Below, piece after piece: positions 1 through 9,141 of a stretch of DNA of 64,000 bases. The DNA is from Clostridia bacterium UC5.1-2E3. GTDB taxonomy: Bacteria > Bacillota > Clostridia > Lachnospirales > Lachnospiraceae. Both the position numbers and the translations under genes were made by a program. The stretch's first letter is position 1; the number at the start of each line of letters is the position of its first letter. A model generated the notes under the pieces. It ran no database searches. It had not been told where the DNA came from and was given only the letters and a program-made list of their open reading frames with translations. The stretch covers positions 108,711-172,710 of the forward strand of contig BBZO01000005.1 of NCBI GenBank assembly GCA_001304875.1, given 5' to 3'.

Positions 1-760
1 GGAATAATTTCACCGTGGTCTCGGTGGCCTTGTTGGAGCCTAAGAGGCCGTAGCGGTCGTTGTAGCCGCTGCCGTCCACGCTCTCGGTCAGAATGTCGTC
101 TAAGGAGTAAACCACCTCGGCGCCGTTCTTTAAGAGCAGCTTCTTCGTGCGGGCGCGGGTGTGGATGTCGCAGTTCAGTATGTATTTTGTATAGTCAAGG
201 ATGGCCTTCGGGTTGTTGGCAAACACGATCTCCACCTCAGCGCCGGCCTCTTTGATGAGGTTCTTGTAGTAGTCCACATAATCTACGCCGGTGAACTGGT
301 GCTTCTCATAGCCGAACAGCTCGCGGTATTTCTCCTCGGTCAGCACGTCGCTCCAGGGGTTTACGCCGCTCTCGTCCAGCATGTCGGGGGTGATCAGATG
401 GTTGCCCACCTCGTCGGACGGGTAACTGAGCATGAGAACGACCTTCTTGCAGCCCATGGCGATTCCCTTTAAGCAGATCGCGAAGCGGTTTCTGCTGGTG
501 ATGGGGAACAGGATGCCCACGGTGTTGTCGCCGAATTTGTTCTTTACGTCCTTTGCAATCTGGTCAATGGATGCGTAGTTGCCCTGTGCTCTCGCCACGA
601 CCGCCTCGGTCACGGCCACCACGTCCTTATCTCTCAGCTCGAAGCCCTCGCTCTTTGCTGCAGCCAGAACAGAATCCACGACGATCTTCGCTAAGTCGTC
701 GCCCTGTCTGATGATGGGGGCGCGAACGCCTCGGGAAACAGTACCCACTAATCTCTCCAT
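1..760 (-). CDS. Coenzyme F420-0:L-glutamate ligase family protein, C-terminus cut off by window edge
   Basis: The minus-strand frame starts at 760 with ATG, preceded by GGAGG about 10 bases upstream, and stays open to base 1. The N-terminus reads MERLVGTVSRGVRAPII, followed by RDKDVVAVTEAVVARAQGNY and FPITSRNRFAICLKGI, which is the pattern of clostridial members of the F420_ligase (CofE-like) family of about 400 residues. In methanogens and actinobacteria CofE adds glutamate to coenzyme F420. Firmicutes are not known to make F420, so the true substrate here is unknown. About 253 residues are visible. It lies 16 bases downstream of a small gene and probably shares its promoter. Confidence 0.85.
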   Translation of the reverse strand, partial: MERLVGTVSRGVRAPIIRQGDDLAKIVVDSVLAAAKSEGFELRDKDVVAVTEAVVARAQGNYASIDQIAKDVKNKFGDNTVGILFPITSRNRFAICLKGIAMGCKKVVLMLSYPSDEVGNHLITPDMLDESGVNPWSDVLTEEKYRELFGYEKHQFTGVDYVDYYKNLIKEAGAEVEIVFANNPKAILDYTKYILNCDIHTRARTKKLLLKNGAEVVYSLDDILTESVDGSGYNDRYGLLGSNKATETTVKLF

Positions 761-776
761 ACTTCATTACCTCCAA

Positions 777-1043
777 TTATTCTTCAATCACCTGGATTTC
801 CAGGTAGTCAAATTCGATGGTCTCGATAAAATTATCCTTTGTAAACCGCGCCTTGTCGTGGCGCTTGAAATCCTGGATCGTGGCGTCCAGCCAGATGGGT
901 TTTCCGAGGTCGAACTCGTAGCAGATATCCTCTAACGCCGCGAAAATCATCTCTGTGCGGGACATGGAGTAGTCCCCGTTTTCGATGACGGTGTCGCGCA
1001 CCATGCGGTTGTCCTTAAATATCTTTCCCCACAGTCTGAACAT
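777..1043 (-). CDS. Conserved small hypothetical protein, 88 aa
   Basis: An 88-residue acidic protein starting MFRLWGKIF and ending EFDYLEIQVIEE, with no membrane segment and no cysteines beyond one. I do not recognise a named domain. It is the first gene of a two-gene operon: its stop is 16 bases before the start of the F420-ligase-family gene and its start is 40-70 bases downstream of a good promoter. The co-transcription suggests a joint role with the ligase-family protein, but this is inference only. Confidence 0.65.
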   Translation of the reverse strand: MFRLWGKIFKDNRMVRDTVIENGDYSMSRTEMIFAALEDICYEFDLGKPIWLDATIQDFKRHDKARFTKDNFIETIEFDYLEIQVIEE

Positions 1044-1085
1044 TCTCTACCTCTTTATCAAGCCATTTTCTCTCAACAGTATAAT

Positions 1086-1137
1086 AGTATAGCATCATAT
1101 GTGGATTTTTTGAACTGTTTTTTGAAATAATTATACT
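1086..1137. promoter_or_regulatory. Back-to-back divergent promoters
   Basis: On the minus strand, -35 TTCAAA (1114-1109) and -10 TATACT (1091-1086) are 17 bases apart and serve the ligase-family operon. On the plus strand, -35 TTGAAC (1110-1115) and -10 TATACT (1132-1137) are 16 bases apart and serve the exporter gene. The two -35 boxes overlap almost completely, so the two promoters should compete for RNA polymerase. Confidence 0.6.
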
Positions 1138-1165
1138 AATATCATGGAAAAAAGGCGGATATCCG

Positions 1166-2203
1166 ATGAAACATGTCGATGTGGTGCGCACCGCAAAGAT
1201 CGCTGTGGGGTGCACCTTAAGCTTTCTGATGGCGGAGGGCCTGGGGCTCCGCTACACCAATTCGGTCATCACCATCACGCTGCTCAGCATCCTGGGAACC
1301 AGGCTGGACACGCTAAGGACCGCGGGGAAACGGTTTGCGGCCTTCGGCGCGGCGCTTCTCGTGGGAGCGCTGGCCTTCGGAGTCTGGCCCAGGGGCCCGT
1401 TTCCGGCGGTGGCGGTCAATCTGTTTCTGTATCTGGGGAGCTTCCTGGTGCTCTGCCAGCGGTTCCGGCTGATGGAGGGCTTCTCCATGAGCACGGTTTT
1501 AATGCTGCATCTCTGGCGGGAACCGGAGATCACGGCGGCGATGGTTTTAAACGAGGCCGCGCTGATGGCCATCGGCGTCTTCATGGGAATCGCCGCCAAC
1601 CTCTACATGCCGGACCGGATACAGGACATCCGGCGGGCGCAGGAGCAGGTGGAGAGCCGGCTGCGGGGGATTTTCACGGCGCTGGCCGTGGAGATGGAGG
1701 CGGAGCCGGGCCCGGCGCGGGAGAGCTTAAATGACCGGGTGCAGGGGACGCTGGGCGAGCTGGGGAAAATCCTGCGCCAGGGAATACTGTATGCAGAATA
1801 CACCGAGAAGAACCGCATTTTCCGCGGGAAGGCCGGGGATTACTACAGCAAATATATGGAGATGCGGGAGGAGCAGCGTCAGCTCTTAAAGCGCATCAGC
1901 CTGCAGGTGTATTTTCTCAAAAAGCCCTATGCCCAGGGGAAAATGGTGGCGGATTTTCTGCGGGAGACGGCGGCCTCGCTCTCGGAGCACAACAATGCGG
2001 GGGAGCTTCTCGCGTCGCTGGAGGCGGTGCGGGAAATATGCAGGCGGCAGGCACTGCCGGAGAGCCGGCCGGAATTTGAGGACCGGGCCAGGCTTTACGG
2101 GATTGTGGGGCTTCTAAGGGAGCTGCTGGAATTGAAACAGGATTTCGCAGAGCGGCTAACTGTCGAGGAGATTCGCCGGTTCTGGAAATTTTTCTTGCCT
2201 TGA
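1166..2203 (+). CDS. Aromatic acid exporter family (ArAE) membrane protein
   Basis: A 345-residue protein with a hydrophobic N-terminal half (about four to five membrane segments within residues 8-155) and a charged, helical C-terminal cytoplasmic domain from about 160 on. The opening KHVDVVRTAKIAVGCTLSF and the segment YTNSVITITLLSILGTR match the ArAE_1 family, with its ArAE_1 C-terminal domain. Relatives are proposed to export aromatic carboxylic acids. The gene is intact, starts at ATG 1166 behind a purine-rich AAAAAAGGCGGA site, and is divergent from the F420-ligase-family operon. Substrate is not predictable from sequence. Confidence 0.8.
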   Translation: MKHVDVVRTAKIAVGCTLSFLMAEGLGLRYTNSVITITLLSILGTRLDTLRTAGKRFAAFGAALLVGALAFGVWPRGPFPAVAVNLFLYLGSFLVLCQRFRLMEGFSMSTVLMLHLWREPEITAAMVLNEAALMAIGVFMGIAANLYMPDRIQDIRRAQEQVESRLRGIFTALAVEMEAEPGPARESLNDRVQGTLGELGKILRQGILYAEYTEKNRIFRGKAGDYYSKYMEMREEQRQLLKRISLQVYFLKKPYAQGKMVADFLRETAASLSEHNNAGELLASLEAVREICRRQALPESRPEFEDRARLYGIVGLLRELLELKQDFAERLTVEEIRRFWKFFLP

Positions 2204-2259
2204 GGTCACAACTGATGTAAGCTATAGCTAGTGAGAATCCTTCAGGAGGAAGAGGCTTT

Positions 2260-3348
2260 ATGGCACAAACGATAACCGACTACAGTGCATTTTTAACGGA
2301 CGCCAGAGAAGCGGTGGAGGAATTGGCGGGACTTGAGCGCCGGGAGGCGGAGCTGGAGGCCCAGGAGAAGCGGCTGGAGCGGACGCTGGAGGCGGAGAAG
2401 AAGGCGGTGGCCGATGCCATCCACTCGACGATCCGGCGGAGAAACGAAGAGATATGCAGCAGCTACGACAAAGAGATTGCCAAAGGCCAGGAGAGGCTTA
2501 AAAAGATAAGAAGCAAGCGGGAGAAGGCCAAGAGCCAGGGCGTGAAGGACCGGATCGCGGAGGAGACCTCGGAGATCCGCAGCCATAACCGGGAGCTGCG
2601 CATCAAGATGCGGACGCTGTTCCAGCAGAAGCATGTCCCGTTTTTCTGCAATTCCGGGTGCTACTACGCGCTGTTTTCGCCGCGGGGCGTGAGGGAGTTT
2701 TTCGCGCTTTTCTGCGCGATGCTGGTGTGTTTCCTGGCGGTGCTTCGGGATCTACTGGCGGATTCCGGAGAAGACGATCGTCTATCTGTTTGCGATCTAT
2801 TTCTGTGTCATCGTGGTGTTCGGGGGCTCTATATCGCCGTCAGCAACTGGACCAAAGGCCGGTACGGCGACACCCTGCGGGAGGGACGGGCCATCCGCAA
2901 CCAGATCCAGACCAACAACCAGATGATGCGGGTGATCACGAGGAATATAAAGAAGGACAAGGACGAGGCCATCTACGACCTGCAGAAGTTTGACGATGAG
3001 ATCGCGCAGCTGGAGCAGGATTTAGAGCAGACGGCGAAGAAAAAGAAGGAGGCGCTAAACACCTTTGACAATGTGACGCGCACCATCATCGCCGACGAGA
3101 TCGCCAACAACAGCCAGCCCAGGATCGACGGGCTCACAGAGGAGCTTAAGGAGACTGCAAGGCAGCGCCGGTATGTGGAGACCATCGTCAAGGAGAAAAA
3201 GATATTCATTACCGACAACTACGGGATCTACACGGGCCGGGAGTTTCTGACGGCGGAGCGGCTGGACGCTTTAAAGGCGCTCATCGACAGCGGCGAGGCG
3301 AAGAACATCAGCGAGGCCATTGACATTTATAAAAATACGAAGAAATGA
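2260..3348 (+). CDS. Coiled-coil membrane protein of unknown function, with two compensating frame disturbances
   Basis: Reads as 362 residues. Residues 15-125 and 210-320 are strongly charged heptad-like coiled coils; a hydrophobic hairpin lies between them. The hydrophobic part is garbled between about 2746 and 2826: the neighbouring frame there encodes a sensible second membrane helix (FGIYWRIPEKTIVYLFAIYF), so two bases seem lost near 2746 (probably CCC read as C) and one near 2826 (GGGCC read as GGGC), restoring frame. The start at 2260 follows a strong AGGAGG. It is probably a cytoplasm-membrane coiled-coil protein of Lachnospiraceae; no function is assigned. Confidence 0.7.
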   Translation: MAQTITDYSAFLTDAREAVEELAGLERREAELEAQEKRLERTLEAEKKAVADAIHSTIRRRNEEICSSYDKEIAKGQERLKKIRSKREKAKSQGVKDRIAEETSEIRSHNRELRIKMRTLFQQKHVPFFCNSGCYYALFSPRGVREFFALFCAMLVCFLAVLRDLLADSGEDDRLSVCDLFLCHRGVRGLYIAVSNWTKGRYGDTLREGRAIRNQIQTNNQMMRVITRNIKKDKDEAIYDLQKFDDEIAQLEQDLEQTAKKKKEALNTFDNVTRTIIADEIANNSQPRIDGLTEELKETARQRRYVETIVKEKKIFITDNYGIYTGREFLTAERLDALKALIDSGEAKNISEAIDIYKNTKK

Positions 3349-3354
3349 CGAAGA

Positions 3355-3385
3355 TATGCAAGGGGACGGCCCCTTGCATATTTTT
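3355..3385 (+). terminator. Rho-independent terminator after the coiled-coil gene
   Basis: A perfect 11-bp stem (TATGCAAGGGG with CCCCTTGCATA) around an ACGG loop, followed by TTTTT. It starts 7 bases after the stop codon at 3348. Confidence 0.9.
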
Positions 3386-3403
3386 ATGCCGCCTGCCTAT
3401 AAT
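3374..3403 (+). promoter_or_regulatory. Promoter of yyaC
   Basis: TTGCAT (3374-3379) and TATAAT (3398-3403) are 18 bases apart. The -35 sits inside the right arm of the preceding terminator. A perfect sigma-A type -10 does not exclude additional sporulation control. Confidence 0.5.
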
Positions 3404-3436
3404 AGAAGTAAGAATCAAGGGACCAGGTGGGATAGA

Positions 3437-4015
3437 ATGAGTCTTTGGAATCAGGAAATTTACTACTACAACACGAAGCTGGATTTTGAGGCGGAGAAGC
3501 TGGCGAAGCGCCTGAGCCGGATGCTCAAGGAGGAGAAGGAGCGCAAGGGGAAGACCGGCGTGGTCATCCTGTGCATCGGGACGGACCGCTCCACCGGGGA
3601 CAGCTTAGGGCCGCTCATCGGATATAAATTAAAAGAAATGAACACGGTGAATTTTACAATTTTCGGCACGCTGGACAGGCCGGTGCACGCCATGAACCTG
3701 GACGAGTATGTGAACATTCTGCAGAGATTCTACCGGAACGACCTGGTGGTGGCGGTGGACGCCTCGGTGGGCCACAAGGAGCACATCGGGTATGTGACGC
3801 TGGGAAAGGGGGCGTTAAAACCGGGGCTGGGGGTCAGCAAGGAGCTGCGCGCTGTGGGGGACATTTTCATCACGGGGATCGTGGGGAGCTGCGGAAATTA
3901 TGACCCGCTGATGCTGCAGAGCGTGCGCCTGTCGGTGGTGATGAACCTGGCGGACTGCATCAGCAGCTCCATTTATCTTGTCGAAAAGTTATGGAGGAAC
4001 GCCGCTCTGATTTGA
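3437..4015 (+). CDS. yyaC: Spore protease YyaC (DUF1256 family)
   Basis: A 192-residue protein starting at ATG 3437, chosen because AGGTGG lies 7 bases upstream and the upstream in-frame ATG would run through the terminator. The segment VVILCIGTDRSTGDSLGPL and the later NLVVAVDAS-like and GVGSCGNYDP-like stretches (here DLVVAVDASVG and GIVGSCGNYDPLML) are the signature of YyaC, a relative of the germination protease GPR and of hydrogenase maturation peptidases. It is conserved in endospore formers, which supports a spore-forming host. Intact. Confidence 0.92.
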   Translation: MSLWNQEIYYYNTKLDFEAEKLAKRLSRMLKEEKERKGKTGVVILCIGTDRSTGDSLGPLIGYKLKEMNTVNFTIFGTLDRPVHAMNLDEYVNILQRFYRNDLVVAVDASVGHKEHIGYVTLGKGALKPGLGVSKELRAVGDIFITGIVGSCGNYDPLMLQSVRLSVVMNLADCISSSIYLVEKLWRNAALI

Positions 4016-4078
4016 CAAGTTTTTTAAGGCGCCTGTGCTATTCTTTTTTGGATGAAAAAGATAGAAAGGGTGAACCTT

Positions 4079-5612
4079 ATGGGAGAATTATACAATCCTT
4101 ACCCCAAGCTGCCTAAAAACATCCGGCAGATTGGGGAGAGGGACGAGGTGGTCAGGTTATACCTGGAAGATTACGTGAATACATATCTGAAACGGCTGTA
4201 TCCGCAGGGCGGACAGGATCTGCGGGTAGGGCTCCTTTTGGGGAGCTCGGAGGTGCAGGACGGGACACCCTATATTTTTATAGACGGAGCCATGGAGATG
4301 GAGGGTGTGACCGAGGAGGGCGAGAAGGTGGCCTTCACGGAGGCCGCGTGGAAACGGGCCTACCAGAGCATGGAGGAGACCTTCCCCAAACGGACCGTCC
4401 AGGGGTGGTTCCTGTGCGGCGGGCAGGGCAGCCAGTTAAGCCCCTTAAATTACTGGAAGCAGCATATCCAGTATTTTTCCGGGAAAAACCAGCTCATGTA
4501 CCTAAACTCCGGCATGGAGGGCGAGGAGGCCATCTACATGACCTCGGAGGACGGATTTTACCGGCTGAAGGGGCACAGTATCTATTATGAAAGAAACCAG
4601 ATGATGCAGGACTACATGATTCTGAGAAAGGACGCTCACCGCGTGGAGTCCGGGACCAACGACCGCATCACCCGGGATTTCAGAAATAAGATGCAGGACC
4701 GCAAAATCGAGGTTTTAAAAAGCGCAGTAAGGTCAATCTGCTGGGCGGAGCCTGCGGCGCGCTGTCCCTGGCGCTTCTGGCGGGCGGCGTGGTCATGTTC
4801 AATAATTATAATAAGATGAAGGAGATGGAGGCGGTTCTGGTTTCCGTCCTTCCGTCGGGATATGAGGAGTGGTATGAAAATGACATCGGTGCGGAAGATG
4901 GAGGCCTGCTCATCGAGGAGGCCGCAGGCGGTGTGGAGACGACCGGCGCGGCGCAGGCCGGCGGCGGACAGGCTGGCGATGGACAGGCTGGTACTTACGG
5001 GGACGCGGGTGCGTCGTGGACATACGAGGAGACGGAAATGGGACCAGAGGAAGGCGCAGAGGTGTCTGAGGAAACGCCTGCAGAAACGTCTGGCGGCCCT
5101 GTGGAGAGTGCGTCCGGCGGACAGGCCGGTGTATCTGGTGATCAAACTGCCGCCCAGACGGAAAGCTCCGAAGCAGAGCGCGCCACGGAGATCATCGGGG
5201 AGACGATGGTGCAGGGCGGAAACGCACTGCGGGGAAGGACTATATGACGCCCGCGCCGGAGGCGGCGGGGGATGATATGCCGGGAGCAGGCAGCAGTGGA
5301 AGTTCGTCTGTGACCGGCGGCAGCGGAAGTACGTCGGGAGCGGATGGTGCCGCGTCCGGCGCGGGCAGCAGTGCGCCGGCAAGCGAAAGCACGGCATCCG
5401 CCCAGGCCGGACAGACGGCTTCCGACGAACCTGTCACCGAGGTAAATGCCCAGGGACAGCGCATTTACACGATTAAGGAGGGAGAGACCCTGCACGGGAT
5501 CTGCTACAAATTCTATCACACCATCAACCGGCTGGACGACCTGTGCGAGGCCAACCAGATCGAGGACGTGGACAGGATTATTTCCGGGAAAACATTGATT
5601 ATTCCGGAATAA
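4079..5612 (+). CDS. LysM-domain envelope protein with N-terminal cytoplasmic domain (two frameshifts)
   Basis: Start at ATG 4079, preceded by AAAGGGTG, preferred over ATG 4052 which has no ribosome binding site. Reconstructed order: a globular N-terminal domain (about 1-215) with a GLLLGSSEV...GWFLCGGQG pattern that recalls MPN/JAB-like folds; one membrane helix (VNLLGGACGALSLALLAGG); a long low-complexity Gly/Ala/Ser/Glu linker rich in GGQAG; a C-terminal LysM (YTIKEGETLHGICYKFYHTI...LIIPE). One A seems lost at 4717-4721 and one G at 5231-5234. The LysM would lie outside the membrane and bind peptidoglycan. The N-terminal fold assignment is tentative. Confidence 0.8.
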
Positions 5613-5704
5613 ACAAAGAAAAATAATGCGTATTTCCCGATAATAGTGTATACTGATTACCAGAAAAACATTTTTGAGTTGGCTGTATCGGGAGATAAAG
5701 AGAA

Positions 5705-6998
5705 ATGAGTGACTTAAGTTCAATGAGCCGGGAAAGCAAAAAGAGGCAGTTAAGACGCCAGATGCTGGACCCCTCTGACAGCGGAAAGCCGGGGAAGAAG
5801 CTTAAAAGACCCCGGGAAAGCCGCTCTGAGGAGGAGGAGATCGTTCTCGAGGCGGGCAGGAAGGTCCGCCGCCGGAAGAGACGCATCATTCTCACTCTGC
5901 TGGCGGTGCTTGTCATCGCGGGGGGCGGCTTCTACCTCTACAATGCCAGACGGCATTTACCGAGTATTCGGTGGACTGGGAGGCCGACATGGCTGCCAGC
6001 GAGGCCGGCTTTGTGCGGTATGTGAATTTTGAGGAAAATGTTTTAAAATACACGAAGGACGGCGCCTCTTACATCGACGCCAAAGGAAAGACCGTCTGGT
6101 CCAAGAGCTTTGAGCTCAAATCGCCGGTCTGCTATGTAAACGGAGGCTCCGCGGTCATTGCGGATCAGCAGGGCACGAACCTCTACATATTTGACAAAGA
6201 GGGCTGCCAGGGCGAGGCCGAGAGCCTTCTGCCCATCCAGCGGGTGGCCGTCTCGGCCCACGGCGTGGTGGCGGCCATGGTGGAGGACGCCAGGGCCTCC
6301 TACGTGACGTTTTACAAGAAGGACGGAAGCACGCTGGACTGGAGCATCAAGTCCATCTTAGGCGGCGACGGCTATCAGATGGATGTCTCCGTCTCTCCGG
6401 ACGCACCCAGGTCATGGTCTCCTACGCGTATCTGAAAAATGGAGGCATCAGCAGCAAGGTCGTGTTTTATAATTTCTCCGAGGTCGGGAAAAACTATAAG
6501 AACCGGCTGGTGGGCGCGTTCGAGGATATGTACGAGGGCGACCTGGTGCCGCGGGTGCGGTTCATGGACGAGGAGCACGCCTGCGCGTTTTCTGACAGCG
6601 GAGTGTCGTTTTTCTCCCTCAAAAATATCACCTCCCCGGAGCTGGTGGTTCACGTGCCGGTGGAGGAGGAGATGAGCAGCGTGTGCTATTCCGACCGCTA
6701 TATAGCCTACACGGTGCCCAACGCGTCGGGGCTCTACGATTACACGCTCTTCGTGTATAAAAATGACGGCACGCTGGCATTTTCCAGGGAAATTGACTTC
6801 CAATACCGCTATATGGATATTGACGGCGACAACCTTATTTTGTATAATGAAAATTCCTGCAGAGTTTACAATATGTCCGGTGTGGAGAAGTTCGACGGAA
6901 CCTTTGATTTTACCGTTTCCCACATCCGGTCGGGACGTTTCCCGGGAACTCTGATTGTTACAGGACCCGAGACGATGAAGGAAATCAGGATGCGATAA
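5705..6998 (+). CDS. DUF5711 family membrane-anchored beta-propeller-like protein (two frameshifts)
   Basis: Starts at ATG 5705 behind GGGAG. The basic N-terminal tail (about 1-60) precedes one membrane helix (IILTLLAVLVIAGGGFYLY), then an extracytoplasmic domain of about 350 residues made of repeated beta-strand blocks such as VLKYTKDGASYIDAKGKTVW and DYTLFVYKNDGTLAFSREI, as in DUF5711 proteins. One T is missing at 5956-5958 and one G near 6403, both in homopolymers; joining the three frames gives one continuous protein. Function unknown. It is followed after 19 bases by tkt. Confidence 0.8.
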
Positions 6999-7017
6999 TT
7001 TTAGGAGGCCATTACAA

Positions 7018-8997
7018 ATGACGAATTTGGACGCTTTATCTATCAACGCAATTCGAGTGCTGTCCGCGGATGCCATACAGAAGGCAAATTCCGGACACCC
7101 GGGACTTCCGCTGGGATGTGCTCCCATCGGTTATGAACTCTGGACCAGACATATGAATCACAATCCGGCAAACCCGGCATGGCCCAACAGGGACCGCTTT
7201 ATTTTATCCGGCGGACACGGCTCCATGCTTTTATATTCCCTGCTGCACCTGTTCGGCTACGGGGATCTCTCGAAAGAGGATATCATGAATTTCCGTCAGC
7301 TGGGCTCTCTGACCCCGGGGCATCCGGAGTACGGCCACACCGTGGGCGTGGAGGCGACCACCGGCCCGCTGGGAGCAGGCATGGGCATGGCTGTGGGTAT
7401 GGCCATCGCGGAGCGCCATCTGGCTTCTGTGTTTAATAAAGAAGACTATCCCGTAGTGGATCACTATACGTTCGTGCTGGGCGGGGACGGCTGCATGATG
7501 GAGGGCATGTCCTCCGAGGCGTTCTCCCTGGCAGGCACGCTGGGACTGGGAAAGCTCATCGTCCTCTACGATTCCAACCGCATTTCCATTGAGGGAAGCA
7601 CAGATCTGGCTTTCACGGAGAATGTGGAGCAGAGGATGCAGGCGTTCGGATTCCAGACCATCACCGTGGAGGACGGCAACGACATCGCTGCCGTGGGCAT
7701 GGCCATCGAGGCCGCCAAGCGGGAGACGAAGAAACCGTCGTTTATCACCATTAAGACCGAGATCGGCTACGGCTGCCCCGCCAAGCAGGGCAAGGCCAGC
7801 GCGCACGGCGAGCCGTTAGGCGTCGAGAACGTGAAGGCGCTCAGAGAGACGCTGGGCTGGCCCTACGACGAGGCGTTCTACGTCCCCGACGAGGTATATA
7901 AGAACTTTGCCGACATCGCCGCCGAGAAGGCGGAGACCGAGGCGGCCTGGAATGTGATGTTCGCGGCCTACTGCGAGGAGTTCCCCGAGATGGAGGCGCT
8001 CTGGAAGCAGTACCACGAGGGCGACGTGCGGGAGGCGGTTGAGGCAAACGCCGCGTTCTGGGCGCCGCAGGAGAAGGCCGACGCCACCCGTTCCATTTCC
8101 GGAAAATTATTAAATCAGTTAAAGGATATCATGCCGAATCTGATCGGCGGTTCCGCAGACCTGGGCCCGTCCAACAAGACCACTCTCTCCGGCGAGGGGG
8201 ATTTCTCAAAGGAGAATCCGGCAGGCAGGAACATGCACTTCGGCGTCCGTGAGCAGGCTATGGCGGCCATCGGAAACGGCATCATGCTGCACGGAGGCCT
8301 GCGCGCTTACGTGGCCACCTTCTTCGTATTCAGCGATTACGTGAAGCCCATGGCGCGTCTCTCCGCGCTGATGGGAGTGCCGCTCACCTACGTGTTCACC
8401 CACGACAGCATCGGCGTGGGCGAGGACGGCCCGACCCACGAGCCATCGAGCAGCTGGCCATGTTCCGCTCCATGCCGGGATTTTATGTGTTCCGTCCCTG
8501 TGACGCCGTGGAGACTGCGGCGGCTGGTACAGCGCAGTCACATCCAAAGATCACCCGACGGCGCTGGTGCTGACCCGTCAGAACCTGGCCCTGTGGGCGG
8601 CGACCGCGAGGGCGCGCTGAAGGGCGCCTACGTACTCGACGACTGCGAGGGCAAGGCAGATGTGATTCTGATTGCCACCGGCTCCGAGGTGGAGCTGGCC
8701 GTGAAAGCCAAGCAGGCACTGGCCGGCGAGGGCATGAACGTCCGTGTCGTATCCATGCCCTGCATGGAGCTCTTCGAGGAGCAGAGCGCGGAGTACAAAG
8801 AGTCCGTGCTCCCGAAGGACGTGAGAAAGAGAGTCGCCATCGAGGCGCTGGGAGAGTTCGGATGGGGACGCTATGTGGGCCTGGACGGCGCCTGCGTAAC
8901 CATGAAAGGCTTCGGAGCCAGCGGCCCCGCAGCCCAGCTGTTCGAGAAATTCGGCTTCACCGTGGAGAACGTGGTAAACACCGTGAAAGCTTTGTAA
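7018..8997 (+). CDS. tkt: Transketolase (three clustered 1-base deletions that restore frame)
   Basis: Thiamine-diphosphate enzyme of the non-oxidative pentose phosphate pathway. Visible motifs: ANSGHPGLPLGCAP near residue 22, GHGSMLLYSLLH, the cofactor motif GDGCMMEGMSSEAFSLAG...YDSN around 158-190, and the pyrimidine-domain GVREQAMAAIGNGI. The total of about 660 residues is normal. The stretch from about 8443 to 8596 is scrambled: reading across frames recovers EDGPTHEPIEQLA and SAVTSKDHPTALVLTRQNL, so single bases are lost near 8443, 8524 and 8594. Start 7018 follows TTAGGAGG. Probably an assembly error in a functional gene. Confidence 0.93.
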   Translation: MTNLDALSINAIRVLSADAIQKANSGHPGLPLGCAPIGYELWTRHMNHNPANPAWPNRDRFILSGGHGSMLLYSLLHLFGYGDLSKEDIMNFRQLGSLTPGHPEYGHTVGVEATTGPLGAGMGMAVGMAIAERHLASVFNKEDYPVVDHYTFVLGGDGCMMEGMSSEAFSLAGTLGLGKLIVLYDSNRISIEGSTDLAFTENVEQRMQAFGFQTITVEDGNDIAAVGMAIEAAKRETKKPSFITIKTEIGYGCPAKQGKASAHGEPLGVENVKALRETLGWPYDEAFYVPDEVYKNFADIAAEKAETEAAWNVMFAAYCEEFPEMEALWKQYHEGDVREAVEANAAFWAPQEKADATRSISGKLLNQLKDIMPNLIGGSADLGPSNKTTLSGEGDFSKENPAGRNMHFGVREQAMAAIGNGIMLHGGLRAYVATFFVFSDYVKPMARLSALMGVPLTYVFTHDSIGVGEDGPTHEPSSSWPCSAPCRDFMCSVPVTPWRLRRLVQRSHIQRSPDGAGADPSEPGPVGGDREGALKGAYVLDDCEGKADVILIATGSEVELAVKAKQALAGEGMNVRVVSMPCMELFEEQSAEYKESVLPKDVRKRVAIEALGEFGWGRYVGLDGACVTMKGFGASGPAAQLFEKFGFTVENVVNTVKAL

Positions 8998-9010
8998 AAT
9001 CCATATGGAA

Positions 9011-9048
9011 ATGAGAAAGCCCTTTGGAATACAAGGGCTTTTCTCATT
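9011..9048 (+). terminator. Terminator of tkt
   Basis: A-rich arm ATGAGAAAGCCCTT pairs with AAGGGCTTTTCTCAT around an 8-base loop; the T-rich half follows the GC core. It ends 50 bases after the tkt stop. Confidence 0.75.
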
Positions 9049-9075
9049 GAACCACACATGGATGTGTGATATACT
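9047..9075 (+). promoter_or_regulatory. Promoter of the glucokinase gene
   Basis: TTGAAC (9047-9052) and TATACT (9070-9075) with the ideal 17-base spacer. Transcription would begin near 9082, inside the left arm of the hairpin repeat described next. Confidence 0.65.
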
Positions 9076-9079
9076 AGGA

Positions 9080-9111
9080 GCACTTAGCGAGGTGTTTCAC
9101 GAGCTTAGTGC
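9080..9111 (+). repeat. Hairpin repeat, copy A (also at 32198 and 32242)
   Basis: GCACTTAGC (9080-9088) pairs with GCTTAGTGC (9103-9111) with a single T-T mismatch; the loop GAGGTGTTTCACGA is nearly the same as in two tandem copies at 32198-32226 and 32242-32272. Shared core: ACTT(A/G)GCGAGGT(G/C)TTT...CGAGC. In this copy the hairpin begins at the predicted transcription start, so it could be a 5' RNA stem-loop or a DNA operator. I do not recognise the family. Confidence 0.6.
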
Positions 9112-9141
9112 ACATGAGATTGCAGAGAAGGGGAGATGGTT

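Noticed and set aside
4900..5010. GGQAG-type repeats as a minisatellite or mobile repeat
   Set aside because: They are the coding linker of the LysM protein and degenerate at the DNA level.
4636..5397. A 253-codon minus-strand frame rich in Arg, Cys and Pro over the LysM lin­ker
   Set aside because: An artefact of the GC-rich low-complexity linker; no start signals or family pattern.
8443..8596. Programmed frameshifting in tkt or other genes
   Set aside because: Shifts occur at different run types in about 26 unrelated genes without slippery heptamers or pseudoknots; sequence error explains them better.
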